From: Terebella lapidaria
Taxonomy: Eukaryota; Annelida; Polychaeta; Terebellida; Terebellidae
Reading direction: 5' to 3'
NCBI GenBank assembly: GCA_949152475.1
Contig: OX424555.1
Span: forward strand, 97,125,515-97,189,514
Length of the DNA stretch: 64,000 nucleotides
How positions within the stretch are numbered: the stretch's first letter is position 1; every line of letters begins with the position of its first letter. The position numbers were made by a program, and so were the translations under genes. The notes under the pieces are model-generated. The model was not told where the DNA came from and ran no database searches. It saw nothing but the letters and a program-made list of their open reading frames with translations. Shown here piece after piece: positions 46,656 to 59,159 of the stretch.

Positions 46656-48086
46656 TAAACGAGTTTGTAGAAGGATTCTTCCGCGGAATATGATGTAGCC
46701 AATAGTTATTGAAAAGTATGTGTCAAGTACGTTACAGACGGCCATGGAATTTCCTTATATGGTCAGAACGTTTGATCTAGGTTTGTCTTGGAAATAATGC
46801 ACAGGATAGTGGTATTAAAATACTGCTTTATAGTGTTTATGCTGGTAGCACATATATTTGTCACCCTATAACATGCATGTTTCAGAGATGAGAAAAGCTC
46901 TCACTGGGTGGAAGCAAAAGCGAGTAAGTCGGCCCTCTTTTGGGCCGTTCGTCGAAGTATTCGAGAGGTGTGGTCAACTGATAATAGCGAACGGTCTATT
47001 CCTACAACATATTCTGTCTTGCCCAAGTCTTTCACTTACCAAATTTATTCGAAAGTTAAAATATCTTTCGAAGGCAGTCCCATTTGAATCCCATGAGATT
47101 TGAATAACGCAAGTCGACATTGTTACCTTAAAGTGAGATTGGAAGAAAGTTGCCGCTTTAGCCGTACATTTTTGACCGAATGAAGAAAACACACACAAGT
47201 TATATGTGTGCACTAGATTTGTTCAACAAATGCCCCTTTCTCACTGATTTCCTTGTGAGTTCCTGGTGGAGACCATTTGAGTTTGTTGACATTACCGCCA
47301 TTCTCCATGCTTTTGATGTATCCCATGATTTTTAAAAACATCGTATTTGCTCATTATATCAGCTTATTCGTATTTGTTTGAGCGTAAACTAGGTCAGGTC
47401 AGGAGTATCTCTGAGTGGCACACAAAACAAAACAAAAGTGAGTACTGATAGTACTGCCAAATGCTTGATTTATCCAACTATAACCATAGTTTGTTACGAA
47501 ACGGATTTTTCTGAGGTAATTGAGCATATTTGTTGTTGATTAGCAACAAATATTTTTCCCAATGCAACCTTAAGACACAACACTGAGATTCAGTCAGAAC
47601 CACGCAAGATTTAAAGTGCCATTGCATGTAAGCTTCATGGTGGATTTAAATTTCTCTGAGGTGCAGACAGACAGCATTGGTCTTGTCTTCATCAGACTGG
47701 CCATGTCCACATCAGTTTGCACAAACCCGATGTCTGATATCCAGTTCAGCTTCGGATGTACATTGATAATAGATATAGTTAGGTAGAAAAGCTGTGTATA
47801 TATACACCATCAATACTTCGACGTGGAACTTGGCATTATCTATTTGAATTTTGATATTGATAGTTCATTTTGTGCTTCACATTATACTCCACCCCCCCCC
47901 CTCCCTCCAAAACAAATTCACAGACATGTAATATAATACTTGATATTACCATATGGTACAATTTTTTTTATTAATAGTATATATAGTGACTGGCCCCAAA
48001 TGACCAAATCATTCAGATGAATGATCATCGAATAGTACCTCATCGAATAATATATTGATCATCAACCGTATGTCATGAGCTAATAT

Positions 48087-48489
48087 TATTAACTTAGCAC
48101 GAATGATCTTCTCTGATTGGTTCATTTGTACCACGTGCCACTCCCAAAGTATGTATGTTGGATCATGAAATGGTATATTGCATTTGTGTATCAGACAGCG
48201 CAGTCGCCTCAACCAATCAGCGTGTCTGTTCCTTCAAAAAAGAGTATATTGGATCCGAGTCATGTATATGGGATTGAGTATATTGGACGGTGACGCGATA
48301 GCAGCCAATCAGCGTGGTTGTTACATATAACGTGCTGTTAATAATATAGCAAAGATTGGATGCTGATCGTCAAATACAGAGTTTGCGGGAATCAGAAAAG
48401 CTATAGTGGACTCGGCTGCGCCTCGTCCAATATAACTTTTCTGAATCCCGTTAACTCTGTATTGGACTCCCCTTCATCCAATATTTGTA
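48087..48489. mobile_element. 403-bp insertion with internal hairpin, unit D only
   Basis: The interval is absent from unit E at the matching position (near 60793, 'gctaatatatatcggtgg'). It is flanked by TAATAT on both sides (48081-48086 and 48490-48495). It contains repeated 'caatcagcgtg' motifs and a large imperfect hairpin: 'atacagagtttgcgggaatc' near 48374 is inverted at 48444-48463, around a CTCGGCTGCGCCTCG centre. It is probably a non-autonomous DNA element with no coding capacity. Confidence 0.65.
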
Positions 48490-48847
48490 TAATATACATC
48501 GGTGGCTTAAGTTTGTTCTGTTATCACGTTCGTTTTTATCATCACTCTCACTCGATAATAACCATGATATATTGACCACGAATTCTGGTGTGGAATCTGA
48601 ATTTTCCCGTGTTTGCTTGTACTTCGTGAATGAAAATAGATGAAAAGACCTAAATACTGCATTTTTCCTTATATGCAAGTATAACAAAGGGCATTGCTCG
48701 CCCACTGTGCCTTCTATAATCTGCATTTACCTCAACAATAAGCTGGAGAATAGCTCGTACCAGAGACATTGCACTAGGGATATGAGTGCGTTTTGTCACC
48801 ACGTGACATACCACCAGATAATAGCATTCTGTCGTCTTCAGCTCCCT

Positions 48848-49140
48848 CACTGGGTGTAAACCTGATGTAGGTAACTAAGTTACCTACATCCCAAGATGGC
48901 CACGGGTAAGAACGCTTTAAACTGGCATTGGCGATTACAGACGATTTACGGGGTTTTACTTGAAGAACTGTGTGTAATTAGATAGTACTGGTAATACTTC
49001 TTAGCATACAAGCGCCCTTGTGTATTTATTAAGCTGAAAACGTGCGTTTAGAGCGATTGTTTTTTTCGAAGAGATGTAGGTAACGGAAAGGTTCGCTAAC
49101 GAGAAGATGTAGGTAACGTATGGGGCAAGATGTAGGTAAC
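48848..49140 (+). repeat. Left TIR with palindrome and iterated GATGTAGGTAACG motifs
   Basis: A 27-bp palindrome at 48864-48890 (GATGTAGGTAAC and its inverse around a central CTAAG-type pentanucleotide) sits 16 bp from the end. Single copies of GATGTAGGTAACG follow at about 49073, 49105 and 49128. Regularly iterated subterminal motifs in transposons are usually transposase-binding sites; that role is inferred here. Confidence 0.85.
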
Positions 49141-49142
49141 GG

Positions 49143-49839
49143 ATTATTCACAAGCTGGATGTTTGTGCGAAACATTTAATACACACCGGTTCACTACTCA
49201 TAATTTTTTCTCACAAATGTTTGTTTTTCAATGCAAGTAATTGTCATGTATGAGCACTAGTATGTGTCTATTTTTGTAAACTTCTACAGCATTCATTGTT
49301 GGTATTGTCTCGAACTTTGGGGGCATGGTTGGGTTTGACATATTGTTACACAGCTGTGATGTACATCCTGCCAGCCTGGTAATTGTTTCTGTTTCGTGCA
49401 ATCAGTGTTATATCAAGTAATGCACACAAAAGCTATGTCTGTTCATTAATAATGTTGGTATGTACTTGATATATGTATTATTGTATGTATGATCTCCATT
49501 ATGTGGGATTCCGTATTTGTGAGAAACATGTTACAGTACAACACATTTCATATGTAAAATTGGACAAACAAGCGATATGATCAAGCGATGTGATGGCATG
49601 TTTAGTCATTATATTACATATACTTTGGTTTCCATAGCAGACCTACTTTCCTGTGTTCATGACAGAGGTTATGTTTTTATTTGTCTCATATTTCGTAATC
49701 CATCGTCTTGACCTGCATATGAGAGATAATATATGGAATAAAGCAAGAACTCTGCATTTATTTGTGTTTTTAATTATTTAAATGTGAAATTCACATAACA
49801 CCCGCCATCTGAATGAGATGTGCCGAAAGGTGTAATAGT
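49143..49839. other. Non-coding 3' region of the 6.5-kb transposon
   Basis: It lies between the left TIR motifs and the gene's terminal exon and is AT-rich. It would hold the 3' UTR and polyadenylation signals; 'tttatt' (AATAAA on the minus strand) occurs near 49676 and 49757. Nothing else is recognised. Confidence 0.5.
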
Positions 49840-52800
49840 TTACTCGGTTAGCAGCGCACTGTGTAATCTCTCATCCGGTATGTTTTCTCTTCTGTGTGCC
49901 AATATTTTCTCCTTGTTTAGTTTGTGGTGAGCTGTAACCCCTGATGCACCTCTACCAGGCCTGTCGAGGGAGGACAAGCTGCCTGACTTCCGCTTTGGGT
50001 GTTTCGTTTGACGACCGGCTGTGTCAAAAAAGTTTCCGCTGAAGAAACATAAATTGTATGCATGGGGCTCACATATTTATATAGAGAGCATTATATATTA
50101 TTATACATATATTATTGTGTTTTCTTATCATTTGTATCAACCTCATTTGAAGAATGATATTGAAACATACATTACTGTAATGGTGTATTTTTGCAGTGAT
50201 GCGTTTAGTCGATCCCCACTGTTTTCAAATGGCTCAGCATCACGCCCTTCGTCGTTCTCGACTGTGTCGGGTTTCTCTGTCAACGGATGTTCTTCATAGC
50301 ATTTCCGTTTTGTTATTTTATTACAAGCAACCAGTCCCAGTGGGATCCATATCCTGAATATAAAGTATTGAAAATACAAGAATATAAAGTATTGAAAATT
50401 CCTCACAATGAATATAAAATAGTCGCATTGAAGCAGCTCGTTGTAATGTGCTTAGTACCTGGAAAGTCCCAAACATGTTTTCGGAGTCCAGACTGATGAT
50501 GGAACGCTGATTATAGCTGCCTGTCTTCGTCATTGCATACATCTGCAGACGTCTGTCAATATTACAAAGGATGCCCTCAAACTGTGTGATGGGCAAGTCA
50601 GACACGTATTGAGTAGGTGGAGGGAAACGACCAACGTCGAAGAAATCCAACAATTTTTTGCGCATCTCCATCAACCACTGGATTCTCAACTCCACAGAAT
50701 GGCCAGCACCATCCACAGCTTGATACCAGTTACGTAACAACCGGCACCATTCAGCTTCTTTTCCATCACCGTTTGTTTCCATGACATCTTCAACAGCTTT
50801 GCTGAACGTTGTTTGTGCATAGGCATTACTTTGCCTGTCTCTCAGCCCTTTGACCAACTCCAAGGAAAGTCCGGTTTCGTTGTCCTCATATGCTACCCTC
50901 AACCATGCTTTCGGGTATATCCCCATGGCTGGCATACCCTTGGAACAACATCTGCATCTGTTATTGACGAATAGATGGTGTGGATCAATGACAAACTGCA
51001 TCAGTTCGTTGTCATGAAGTGTAGGTTGTGCATACCAGAATGGGACCTCGAACATGCAACCAGCCTCAGTGGTTACAGTTGTTCCATTCTTGAAAGGGTT
51101 TTGCTCTTGCCAAACCTTATATGCCTCTGGAAATGTCGCTGATGCGTAGATTATGTTGGTCGCTAGTTTAGGCCAGCTTTTGATTTTGTCTTTCACGAGC
51201 GTCTTCAGTGACTTGGGGTTGTACATCACATTACTGAGCGTTGCTCCAGTTCCGTATGTTTCAGACACTTTGTCAACCAGCATGCTCTTTCGGTCACTAA
51301 CTCGAACTGAAACACCTGGTACCAAACGCAGGAGCATCATCAGCTCTGGTTTCACAAAGGATCTGTGTATACTTTCTGCAATTTGAAACTTCTGTTTGAA
51401 CTCTGGCATTGTACATTTCTCCCAAAAAGCTGCTTTTGGTCCACCTTTCAATGCCGTGAAACCTTCATCATATCTTTCTTTTTTCTGTCGTCTTCTGGAA
51501 GTTCTATCACCTCTGATTCTGTCTCAACAGGTTGGTCATTACTGGTGAGAGGTTTATCAACTTGTCGAATGAGTTCTAAGGTTTCATCCGTGAGAGTTTC
51601 CAAGATGTCTTCTGGCAACGACTGCAGCATTTCTGACCCCTGTTGCTTGTGTGTTTCTTCTGTCTCCAGAATAGGTGCTGACTTCGGAGTGATCTTCTGT
51701 GTGTATCTTGCAAAGTTTCTGGGAAGCTTCACCATCACGTATTCTTCTTTGAATGATACATGTAGCACTCCCTGGCTGTCTTTGTGCACATCGAACTTGC
51801 TTGCCAGGGTATTCTCATCAACCTTGCCGCAATTATTCATACTGAAGATGAAAGACATCTGTCTCTGTTTGTCCACTGATATTGCCCTTTGCCAAACGTG
51901 TTTGTGTAGCTTGCAGAGTGTTAGTGGTCTACTTTCGCCATCAGTTATGGACAGCTTGAGGAATTGTCCATCAAATGAAACAGCTTTGATTTGCAGATTG
52001 TTTGCTTTGCACTCACTCATGACGTTTTGAAGAATAGTGCGGACAGTTGCCATTTTCAAACTGTAACCAGGTAAGTAGTACGCAATCGGAACTGCATGTG
52101 GAAGGTCAGATTTGGGGTCATAATTTCTTTCCAAGTCGGATATCATTGCGATCATTATTTCATTTGCTGGTTTTCTCAACAGTTGATATGCCTGCTGAAT
52201 TGTATCAGCTGCTGCCTGTACGACCGCTGCACATTCATCAAGCTCTGTGTTGTCGTCTTTATGTGGGTGTTCTGTTCCATGTGCTCCGAATGCACAATCA
52301 ATGGATGATGTACCTCCACAGGAACACAGTTCTCCAACCAGTGATGGAAACTCTGCAACGAAATTCGTTTCTGCATCAGCAAACTTCTCCATGGAACTCA
52401 CTAGTTCTTTTGAAACTTCCAATTTCTTAGTTGGTCTTGGAGTAGCATGACCATACAGTGCATCAGCAGTTTCCCATAACTGGCACCAAGCTTCTGAATT
52501 AAAGTTCCCCACAAAGTAACTGGAACTCTGAGGTGTGTAACAGAGATTCAGAAATCTTCCACACTCCTTGGCTGCCATTTGGCTGAGAACTTGTGCAGCA
52601 TAGTACTTTGGGAATTTATAGTACACATCTGTTGTGAACAACTTCCCTGGTACAGGACACTTCAGCATCACGGCGACTTTCTCAGTGCTGCTGTCTTCGC
52701 TGTCGTGTATGGTTCCATCGCCACTCACCACGGCGTAGCCATTCGACATGGGCAGTACCTCACATCCATCTTCATAGTATATGTGGTGTGGGTAGTATAC

Positions 52801-54998
52801 TGGCATGATCTTCCCCAAAACCGTCGCGAGGGCATTCGGTTCATTGGATGTACCATGGTCGAACCTCGCTTGCATTTCTTCTGTAATAACACGTTCTTTG
52901 CCTTTGAACACGCGATCATGATGTTCTTGTTGTTCTTTCAATGTTTTCAGCCCTAACGCATTGTGAAGTGTGCTGCCCGTAACACGAGCTTCGCTTCTCA
53001 GATTGTTCCATTCCTCAGTGTGTTGTTTGGTTTTCGGAGCTGACTCTTTTTTGTCAATATTGGAGAGAATGCTCCTGTCAACTTCTTTAAGACATTTGGA
53101 ATTGCCTTGATGCCCAATATTCAATGTCGAACCCTGCCCTCTGACATAGTATTGATGTGTGTTGTTGATGATTGCAGTGAAGTATCCGAAATCATCGATA
53201 CATTGCATGATACTTTTCAGACAAGCGTCTGCCTTTAGTAGTTTGGTCTGAAAAAAACTGACGGCGCATTTCAGATCACTCTCCATCCAGTTACCACTGA
53301 CTCGTTTCATCAAATTCCGAATGGTACCTTTGTGTTTTATGGAATATTCTCTCAACTCCCTACATCTCGTTGACAGTACAAATATCAGATCAAGAAACAA
53401 AGTCCTCGTTCTTCAGCATCGACAGTTTGGTACTCAGGATGTTTTCCAACAGGAGATTTTGAACACGATCGGTGAGTCTGATTTCTGTGTCTAGTCTATC
53501 TTTTCGCTCTTGTAGAGTTGGTGTTTCTTCTAGCCCTGCTAAGTTCTCATCCCCTAGGCTCTTGCCGAATCCAACAGCAATTTTCTTGCCATCAATGCAC
53601 AGCTTGCAATCAACGCCCTGGTTGTGTTCTGCAAAACTATCTAAGCTTTCGCTGAGAATTCCAGGTTCCATTGCGTCCATCCTGAATGATTCACTTTCCT
53701 TCGCTAGAATCTGGTCACTGGGCACGACGAAGTTCAGGTCACAGTCCTCAGGAAGAATCGGTCCTGGATGACGACAAAGTTAGTATTGGTAGCAGTATTT
53801 TGTTTTCAGATTCAAAACAATCATTCATTCAAGATTGTGATTAAAGAAATGCGACAAAACAGTACACTGTGAAGAAAAATTTTAAGTTTTTAAGTCACTC
53901 TGTATATTGCTCAAGTGAAATTTTACATTTAACCATTCAATTTACATGTCTATGCTATATTTCAGATATCTTTCTTAGAGTAATACAGTTAGTATCCCAT
54001 ATGTAGATGTTGAGGCTTTTAGGCGTTAGATGTACAGTGTACACCATTTCGTCAGCCAATATCGAGGGTTTCAAAGTGTTACTGGAGCACACCTTATAAT
54101 TCTCAATACTAATTTATGACTTACTAACTTATAAATCTCAATACAACATGTATACATATTCAATGAATCGTTGCATTTGCTTTATATCAGGAAAAAAGTT
54201 TGCTTGAAAGATCTGTATTCATATATTCCCAGAAATTGTGTCAGCCTGACTTAAGTACATACCTGTTGCTGCTACTTGCTTTCTGAAACCGGCTCCTTTG
54301 TAGCCCTTGAAGAATCGTATGCCTCTCCCATGGAACAGTTTCTTGACGATCACCCAAAATTGCTTTGAAGTTTTACTGTACCGCATGTTATGCACAGTGC
54401 TTTGCCTTAGAAACTGTCCCACATCTAGTAGAAGATGTAACACGATATGATCTGGGGAGAGCTTCCCAGTTTTCAATGCCCGCAAAACAGATATGAAGTC
54501 ATCTAGCCGTCCCATGGTTCGGAGTGTTTCCCACACACTGGCGATTTCGTCTAAAAATGACTGTTTATCAATACCAGGATCCTCATCACCGTCTCTCTGT
54601 ACTGAAGGTGTATTAACTTCCTGTACTTGAGCCTTGGTATCACCGCTCAGTGTCTGACCACTCTGCTTGAAGCGTATTTTCAAGTTAGCAATGTCAATAA
54701 TAGCCACATATCCTGTGCTCATTTTCTTTTTCACCTCCGCAGCTGTCAACGAAAAGTGCTTGGACCGATATACCAGTCGTCCAGAAGATGGTTCCATCTC
54801 ACGGTATCGAAATCGGATATCCTTATCATCATGGTGCTCCACAATGTGACCCAGACACTTGCTACTACTATTTGATTTGAAGTCCCAGTAGTAGCACAGT
54901 ATATGGGTGTTATCTTTTATGAGGAAGAAAAAACGAAATAAATTATTAACAAATAAATCAGCCTCTTCCACCCTTGAATGGAAATGCCGCTGTGGCAT
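49840..54998 (-). CDS. Transposon protein with YqaJ/PD-(D/E)XK-type nuclease domain (4 exons, frameshifted)
   Basis: Exons: 54263-54998, 50459-53763, about 50177-50353, 49840-50018. The first junction keeps frame. The N-terminal ~245 residues are unrecognised. In the large exon a YqaJ-like domain is visible: EEWNNLR and RVTGSTLHNALG near 52990-53030, then HGTSNEPNA, SGDGTI and VMLKCP with a downstream YYAAQVLSQMA. YqaJ proteins are lambda-exonuclease-like. The usual E of the ExK motif is M here, so activity is doubtful. C-terminal to it are CRCCSKGMP, and SLDSENMFGTFQ spliced to DMDPTGTG; the last exon gives KHPKRKSGS to a TAA at 49840-49842. Frame breaks at about 53400, about 51470 (A-rich run) and in the third exon. 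The start at 54998 is uncertain. Likely acts in excision or end processing of the element. Confidence 0.75.
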
Positions 54999-55047
54999 AA
55001 CGTAAGTTTTTTTCAGTGCAGCAATAATTCAGTCCAAACACATGTTC

Positions 55048-55347
55048 AACAACCGTTACCTACATCATTGAATTTTGTCCGAGTACCGTTACCTACATCT
55101 TGTCGTTACCGTTACCTACATCCCTTCGAAAAAAACAATCGCTCTAAACGCACGTTTTCAGCTTAATAAATACACAAGGACGCTTGTATGCTAAGAAGTA
55201 TTACCAGTACTATCTAATTACACACAGTTCTTCAAGTAAAACCCTGTAAATCGTCTGTAATCGCCAATGACAGTTTGAAGCGTTCTTACCCGTGGCCATC
55301 TTGGGATGTAGGTAACTTAGTTACCTACATCAGGTTTACACCCAGTG
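55048..55347 (-). repeat. Right TIR with palindrome and iterated CGTTACCTACATC motifs
   Basis: Inverted counterpart of 48848-49140. The 27-bp palindrome is at 55305-55331. Three further CGTTACCTACATC copies lie at about 55050, 55087 and 55110. Copy number and spacing closely mirror the left end, although the sequence between the inner motifs differs between the two ends. Confidence 0.85.
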
Positions 55348-57833
55348 TCCCTACAGATGAATACCTTGACTATTTTTTCAGATGAAAACTTGGAAGGAAG
55401 CTGAAATACCTGAAAAGGTATATTGGTACAGGTCTTGATAAAGGTCTTGATTAGAGTGGCTAATAGACGAGTAGCTATATTCGTTGCCTTTAAACGCATT
55501 CTGTCAACTACGTTGTTTCATTGGTGGAAGTAACTGCTTCCACATTGTAATGTCAAAATTTTGTATTTTGTTCAGAATGCTTTATGTTTAGTCCAAAGTT
55601 CAACACACTTGTTTTGGAAATGTTACAAACGTGACTTACTGCGCAGTATCATGCAATTTCGTCTTCATTTTACGAACTTCCCAGTGATTTCAGAAACTGA
55701 AGACAAAACCTCAGACAATGCACCACACTGTTTCATGTTTGCTCAGTGTCTAGACACTCGCAGACTGGGATTTACAGATCCGTCAATAAAGCCGTAAAGT
55801 AACGTACTTGGTAAGACGTCGTCACGTCACCTTTCCTGTCGGTTGAGCTGATAATTGCCCCGTGGATCCGTCCGTCAAACTAGTGTGATTGGGTGTGGGG
55901 TGAAGGAAGGATATTCGTTAATCCGACATACAAATGGAATACTTTTTGATTTGTGTTTTACCGACAACATATGTCATTTAAGAGCTTCTTAATAAACATT
56001 AATATGTATTACCAATAGCATGACATTCAAATTTGAATATGGTTCAGGCTTTCGGATCATATAAGGTCAATTGCATAGACTTTGTATAAAAAAAGGCAGG
56101 ATGAACGCACGCAAATATGCAATACAGAACAATTTCGCAGTTATACCGGCTCTATCATTTATTCATGACATGTATATTGTTAATAATGTCATGATGCGCC
56201 ACAATTGTCAAGGTCACCCGCCCTGTTGAAAATAACATTCAGGGAGAGAGAACAGAACAAGCAATGCACATCAGATCTGCCAAAGGATGGAGTGGAGCCA
56301 TATGGTGTTGTCTCAAAACAAATAGTTGTTTGGTAAATATAACATTGTGCATCCACGGTGCATCCAGTGTTAGCTTACAGAATGTATGGTTTCAGGTGTC
56401 GTATTGTTTGGCTACCCACTGTGAATGCTTGCCCCACACATTGATGTTGTGAGTCATGCAATAGTTGATGGAAAAACGCTGCATGATTCATAGTTGGTAT
56501 ATATCATAGTGCACCAAGTTGATATCAAAAACCTACCTATAAGGAGTGGGCACGTGCCCCGGATCTAAAATGGCTAAATTGAACCTACATTAGTTTTCAC
56601 TTTGTGGCAATGGTTCCAAGACTTTTGAACATTTGACAAACTAGATACAGCATTTGCACTACTAATAGTATTATATTTGCTGAAGTTGTGTTCTTTTGTT
56701 GAAGCGTACTGGATCAAAGGTGAAATATATCGTATAGTCATAATTTAATACTGATTAATATTGATATATGGGCACATTTTAAAACGTTGCGATATTATTT
56801 GAAGTTCGGCTTTGCTATTCTATATACTATTATCTATGAAACATTGTTTTGGTAAATGTTAATTAGCTAAGATTGCAAAGGGCACGTGCCCCAGATCAAA
56901 TTTCACCCTAGTGACGCCTTTGTATATACTGTTCTTGCCTTAACAATGTCAGTGTGTCCGGAAATCTTAATTAAAGGGGCAGAATCAAGAAGATGACATC
57001 ACATTTGGCCACATACAACATAAAAGCAATTTGAACCAATGGGGTACCGGCGACTATGACAAATTGGTTGGAGTGGTTCAGTAAAGACCTGACTTGCATT
57101 TCACGCCCTCAAGTGGGGACACCATTCATGTATATCACAGTCAGTGATTTGGTCATCCTACTGGTCAACGCTGATCAGCTCCTATGAATATTGATTGATT
57201 TTAGCCATGCCTGATTAACTCTTGGACATTGGAATATCCATATAAGGCAAGTCGGGTCTAACTACAGAAAGACACAACAAATTTGTGACTCTCGAAAATG
57301 TACCCCATTATCTGATATAGGCAACTGCAATTAACGTCAAAAAGTGGAAAACCTTCTATAAAGCCTTATTTGAATATTCAATTGCCCTTCGCAACTTCAA
57401 TTTGTGAGTTACAGTTTCTAAAATTTGCTCGCTGAGTGTTGGACGTGTGTTCACGGCACCTTTTGTCATTTAGCCGTTCGCAGTGTAAACAAGCGGAGAT
57501 GTATTTCACGCACGCGTCATAAAGAAGCTGGGGGCTAACTCTTCTCAGTGCAACAATGATTTTGAGTGAATATAATGGAAACAATATGGGGATAAATTAT
57601 GTGGAAACAATATAGAAAGAACTGTCAGATGTTGGCCACATGGTATCACTTGCATCTACTGCTAAAGGCGTCGTTTTGCTCAGTCAAGGTGGGACATATT
57701 GCGACACGATACAGAAGCAACATGATACAATGAGGTGCATATAGCCTGGTGGCAGCTGCAACACTAGCGCCACTCACGGCGATGTTTTGAGTATATGTTT
57801 GTGTAAATTAAGTGCTCTCGTTATCTTAATTAA

Positions 57834-58548
57834 AGACCTAGTAGCATGCCGATGAAAGTGCTTTTCATTTAGTCCATTATGAATAGTTATCTGTGAATTC
57901 GAACGAATTTTACAAATACAATCAATGGGTTTCGATATATTGAATCAAATAGGCACTCCTTCCGTAAATTGCGGAAGATTTTGATCACGATTTTAGTATG
58001 GGTCACGTGGTTTATGACGTCATTTGAGGCAGTACTGAAAGTACATGTAGCCAACAAGGTAAACTGCATGTCGCATATTCATTCTCGTTGTGTATGTTTG
58101 ACAATTCAAGTGAACGGGTGAGATGGTTGGGATACGGCATTTCTTGTCTTGATATTTAGAATCAGTACTATTCATTCTCCCAGAAGGGAGGTTTGTTGAA
58201 CTGCAAGATGTCCAGTATCTGTTGGTTTTCACGTGTTTTCTTTTGAATCTCATGCATTTTGGAGTGGTTTTCTATCTTTGAGCTGACCGCCCAAATTACG
58301 TGTTTTACGTTTTTGGCCAGCCATCAAAGCACGTTTTGCCTCAACTGACGTCACGATTACGGAAACTGCCGAAGCTATTTTTTTCATCGGCATGAGAAGG
58401 CGATTGCAATACCGGCTCAATATACTCGATTATATGTCGCTGTTATTAATTACCAATTAACGCGAACATCTTTTTTATCACCAAATGTCCACAATGCCTT
58501 TATCCGAACAGGAATAAACCCATATAATGGTACCTTGCTACTATGACT
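57834..58548. mobile_element. 715-bp TTAA-flanked non-autonomous element
   Basis: The insertion is absent from unit D at the matching place (near 46130). It is flanked by TTAA on both sides (57830-57833 and 58549-58552). Its ends, AGACCTAGTAGCA and (inverted) AGTCATAGTAGCA, match at 11 of 13 positions. A subterminal pair, GCATGCCGATGAAA and TTTCATCGGCATG, is also inverted (57849 and 58382). TTAA targets are characteristic of piggyBac and Kolobok. It has no coding capacity. Confidence 0.7.
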
Positions 58549-59159
58549 TTAAATATGATATTGCTCGGCACTGTATCATCTCGTGAACACATTTTGAAAT
58601 GAAATGAAAAGAAATCGATATCTTAATGACAGAAGCAGAAAACACGTACTACGTGTACAAATCATACAGATCACACATGAATATATGAACCAAAGTATGT
58701 CTTTTCTCAGAGATTTCATTTCGATTCTCTGGTGGAGTGTTTGAATATGTTGACATCAAGTCCCAGTTCCACTTCAACGTTTATTTATATTTTCTTGCAG
58801 AGAACTTCACAAGAATGAATGGTCTTTCAAGTAATAATATCCGGACTGAATATCGTTGATTTCCTGCGGCAAAACACACACTTCACTGACAATCCGATGT
58901 TATTGACGAATGAGCCGGAGAATCAAAGTGACAGACAGTTCCGAGGGTCTTCAGCGAGCACTATTAATCCACATAGAGGCAAACAAGACAGAGGCAGCTG
59001 CGTGGTTTCATACATCAACATTCGAAAGTTAATGAAATATTAATCATCCGCTCAGTAGCCTTTTTTCTTGTGATGGTACTTATGTACTTGTCATATATCT
59101 ATTCCATGGGGTTTGTTTCGGATGTCTAAATTATAGGTTGATACATACATTTCATAGGT

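Larger units (their letters stand above)
48848..55347 (-). mobile_element. 6500-bp DNA transposon with long TIRs and a YqaJ-type nuclease gene
   Basis: The ends are CACTGGGTGTAAACCTGATG and its exact inverse, continuing as terminal inverted repeats for about 240 bp (48848-49086 and about 55110-55347). The flanks carry TCCCT (48843-48847 and 55348-55352). Unit E holds the corresponding empty site at about 61134-61157 (cgtcttcagatacctacagatg), confirming insertion and a 5-bp TSD. The single multi-exon gene inside encodes a YqaJ-domain protein. CAC ends with a 5-bp TSD recall Transib, but no RAG1-like protein is seen. I cannot assign it to a named superfamily. Very similar TIR arms indicate fairly recent insertion. 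Confidence 0.9.
38795..56520. repeat. Long tandem repeat unit D, split by a LINE and a 6.5-kb transposon
   Basis: It begins with 'aactcagacgttttgtg' (cf. 3403) and follows unit A and E landmarks through 40987, 46036-48847 and 55353-56520. After subtracting the LINE (40988-46035) and the transposon (48848-55347) it is about 6.1 kb, close to the other units. The part 46090-48847 plus 55353-56520 aligns with 58550-62345 in unit E. A further 403-bp insertion lies at 48087-48489. There is no host gene. Confidence 0.72.

Noticed and set aside
50143..50406. Separate small gene on the minus strand
   Set aside because: It overlaps the predicted third exon of the YqaJ transposon gene in a shifted frame, so it is better explained as part of that gene.
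48848..55347. Transib/RAG-like identity, from CAC-starting ends and a 5-bp TSD
   Set aside because: No RAG1-like protein is recognisable in the element, the end heptamer is CACTGGG rather than CACWRTG-type, and long iterated TIRs are not typical of Transib.
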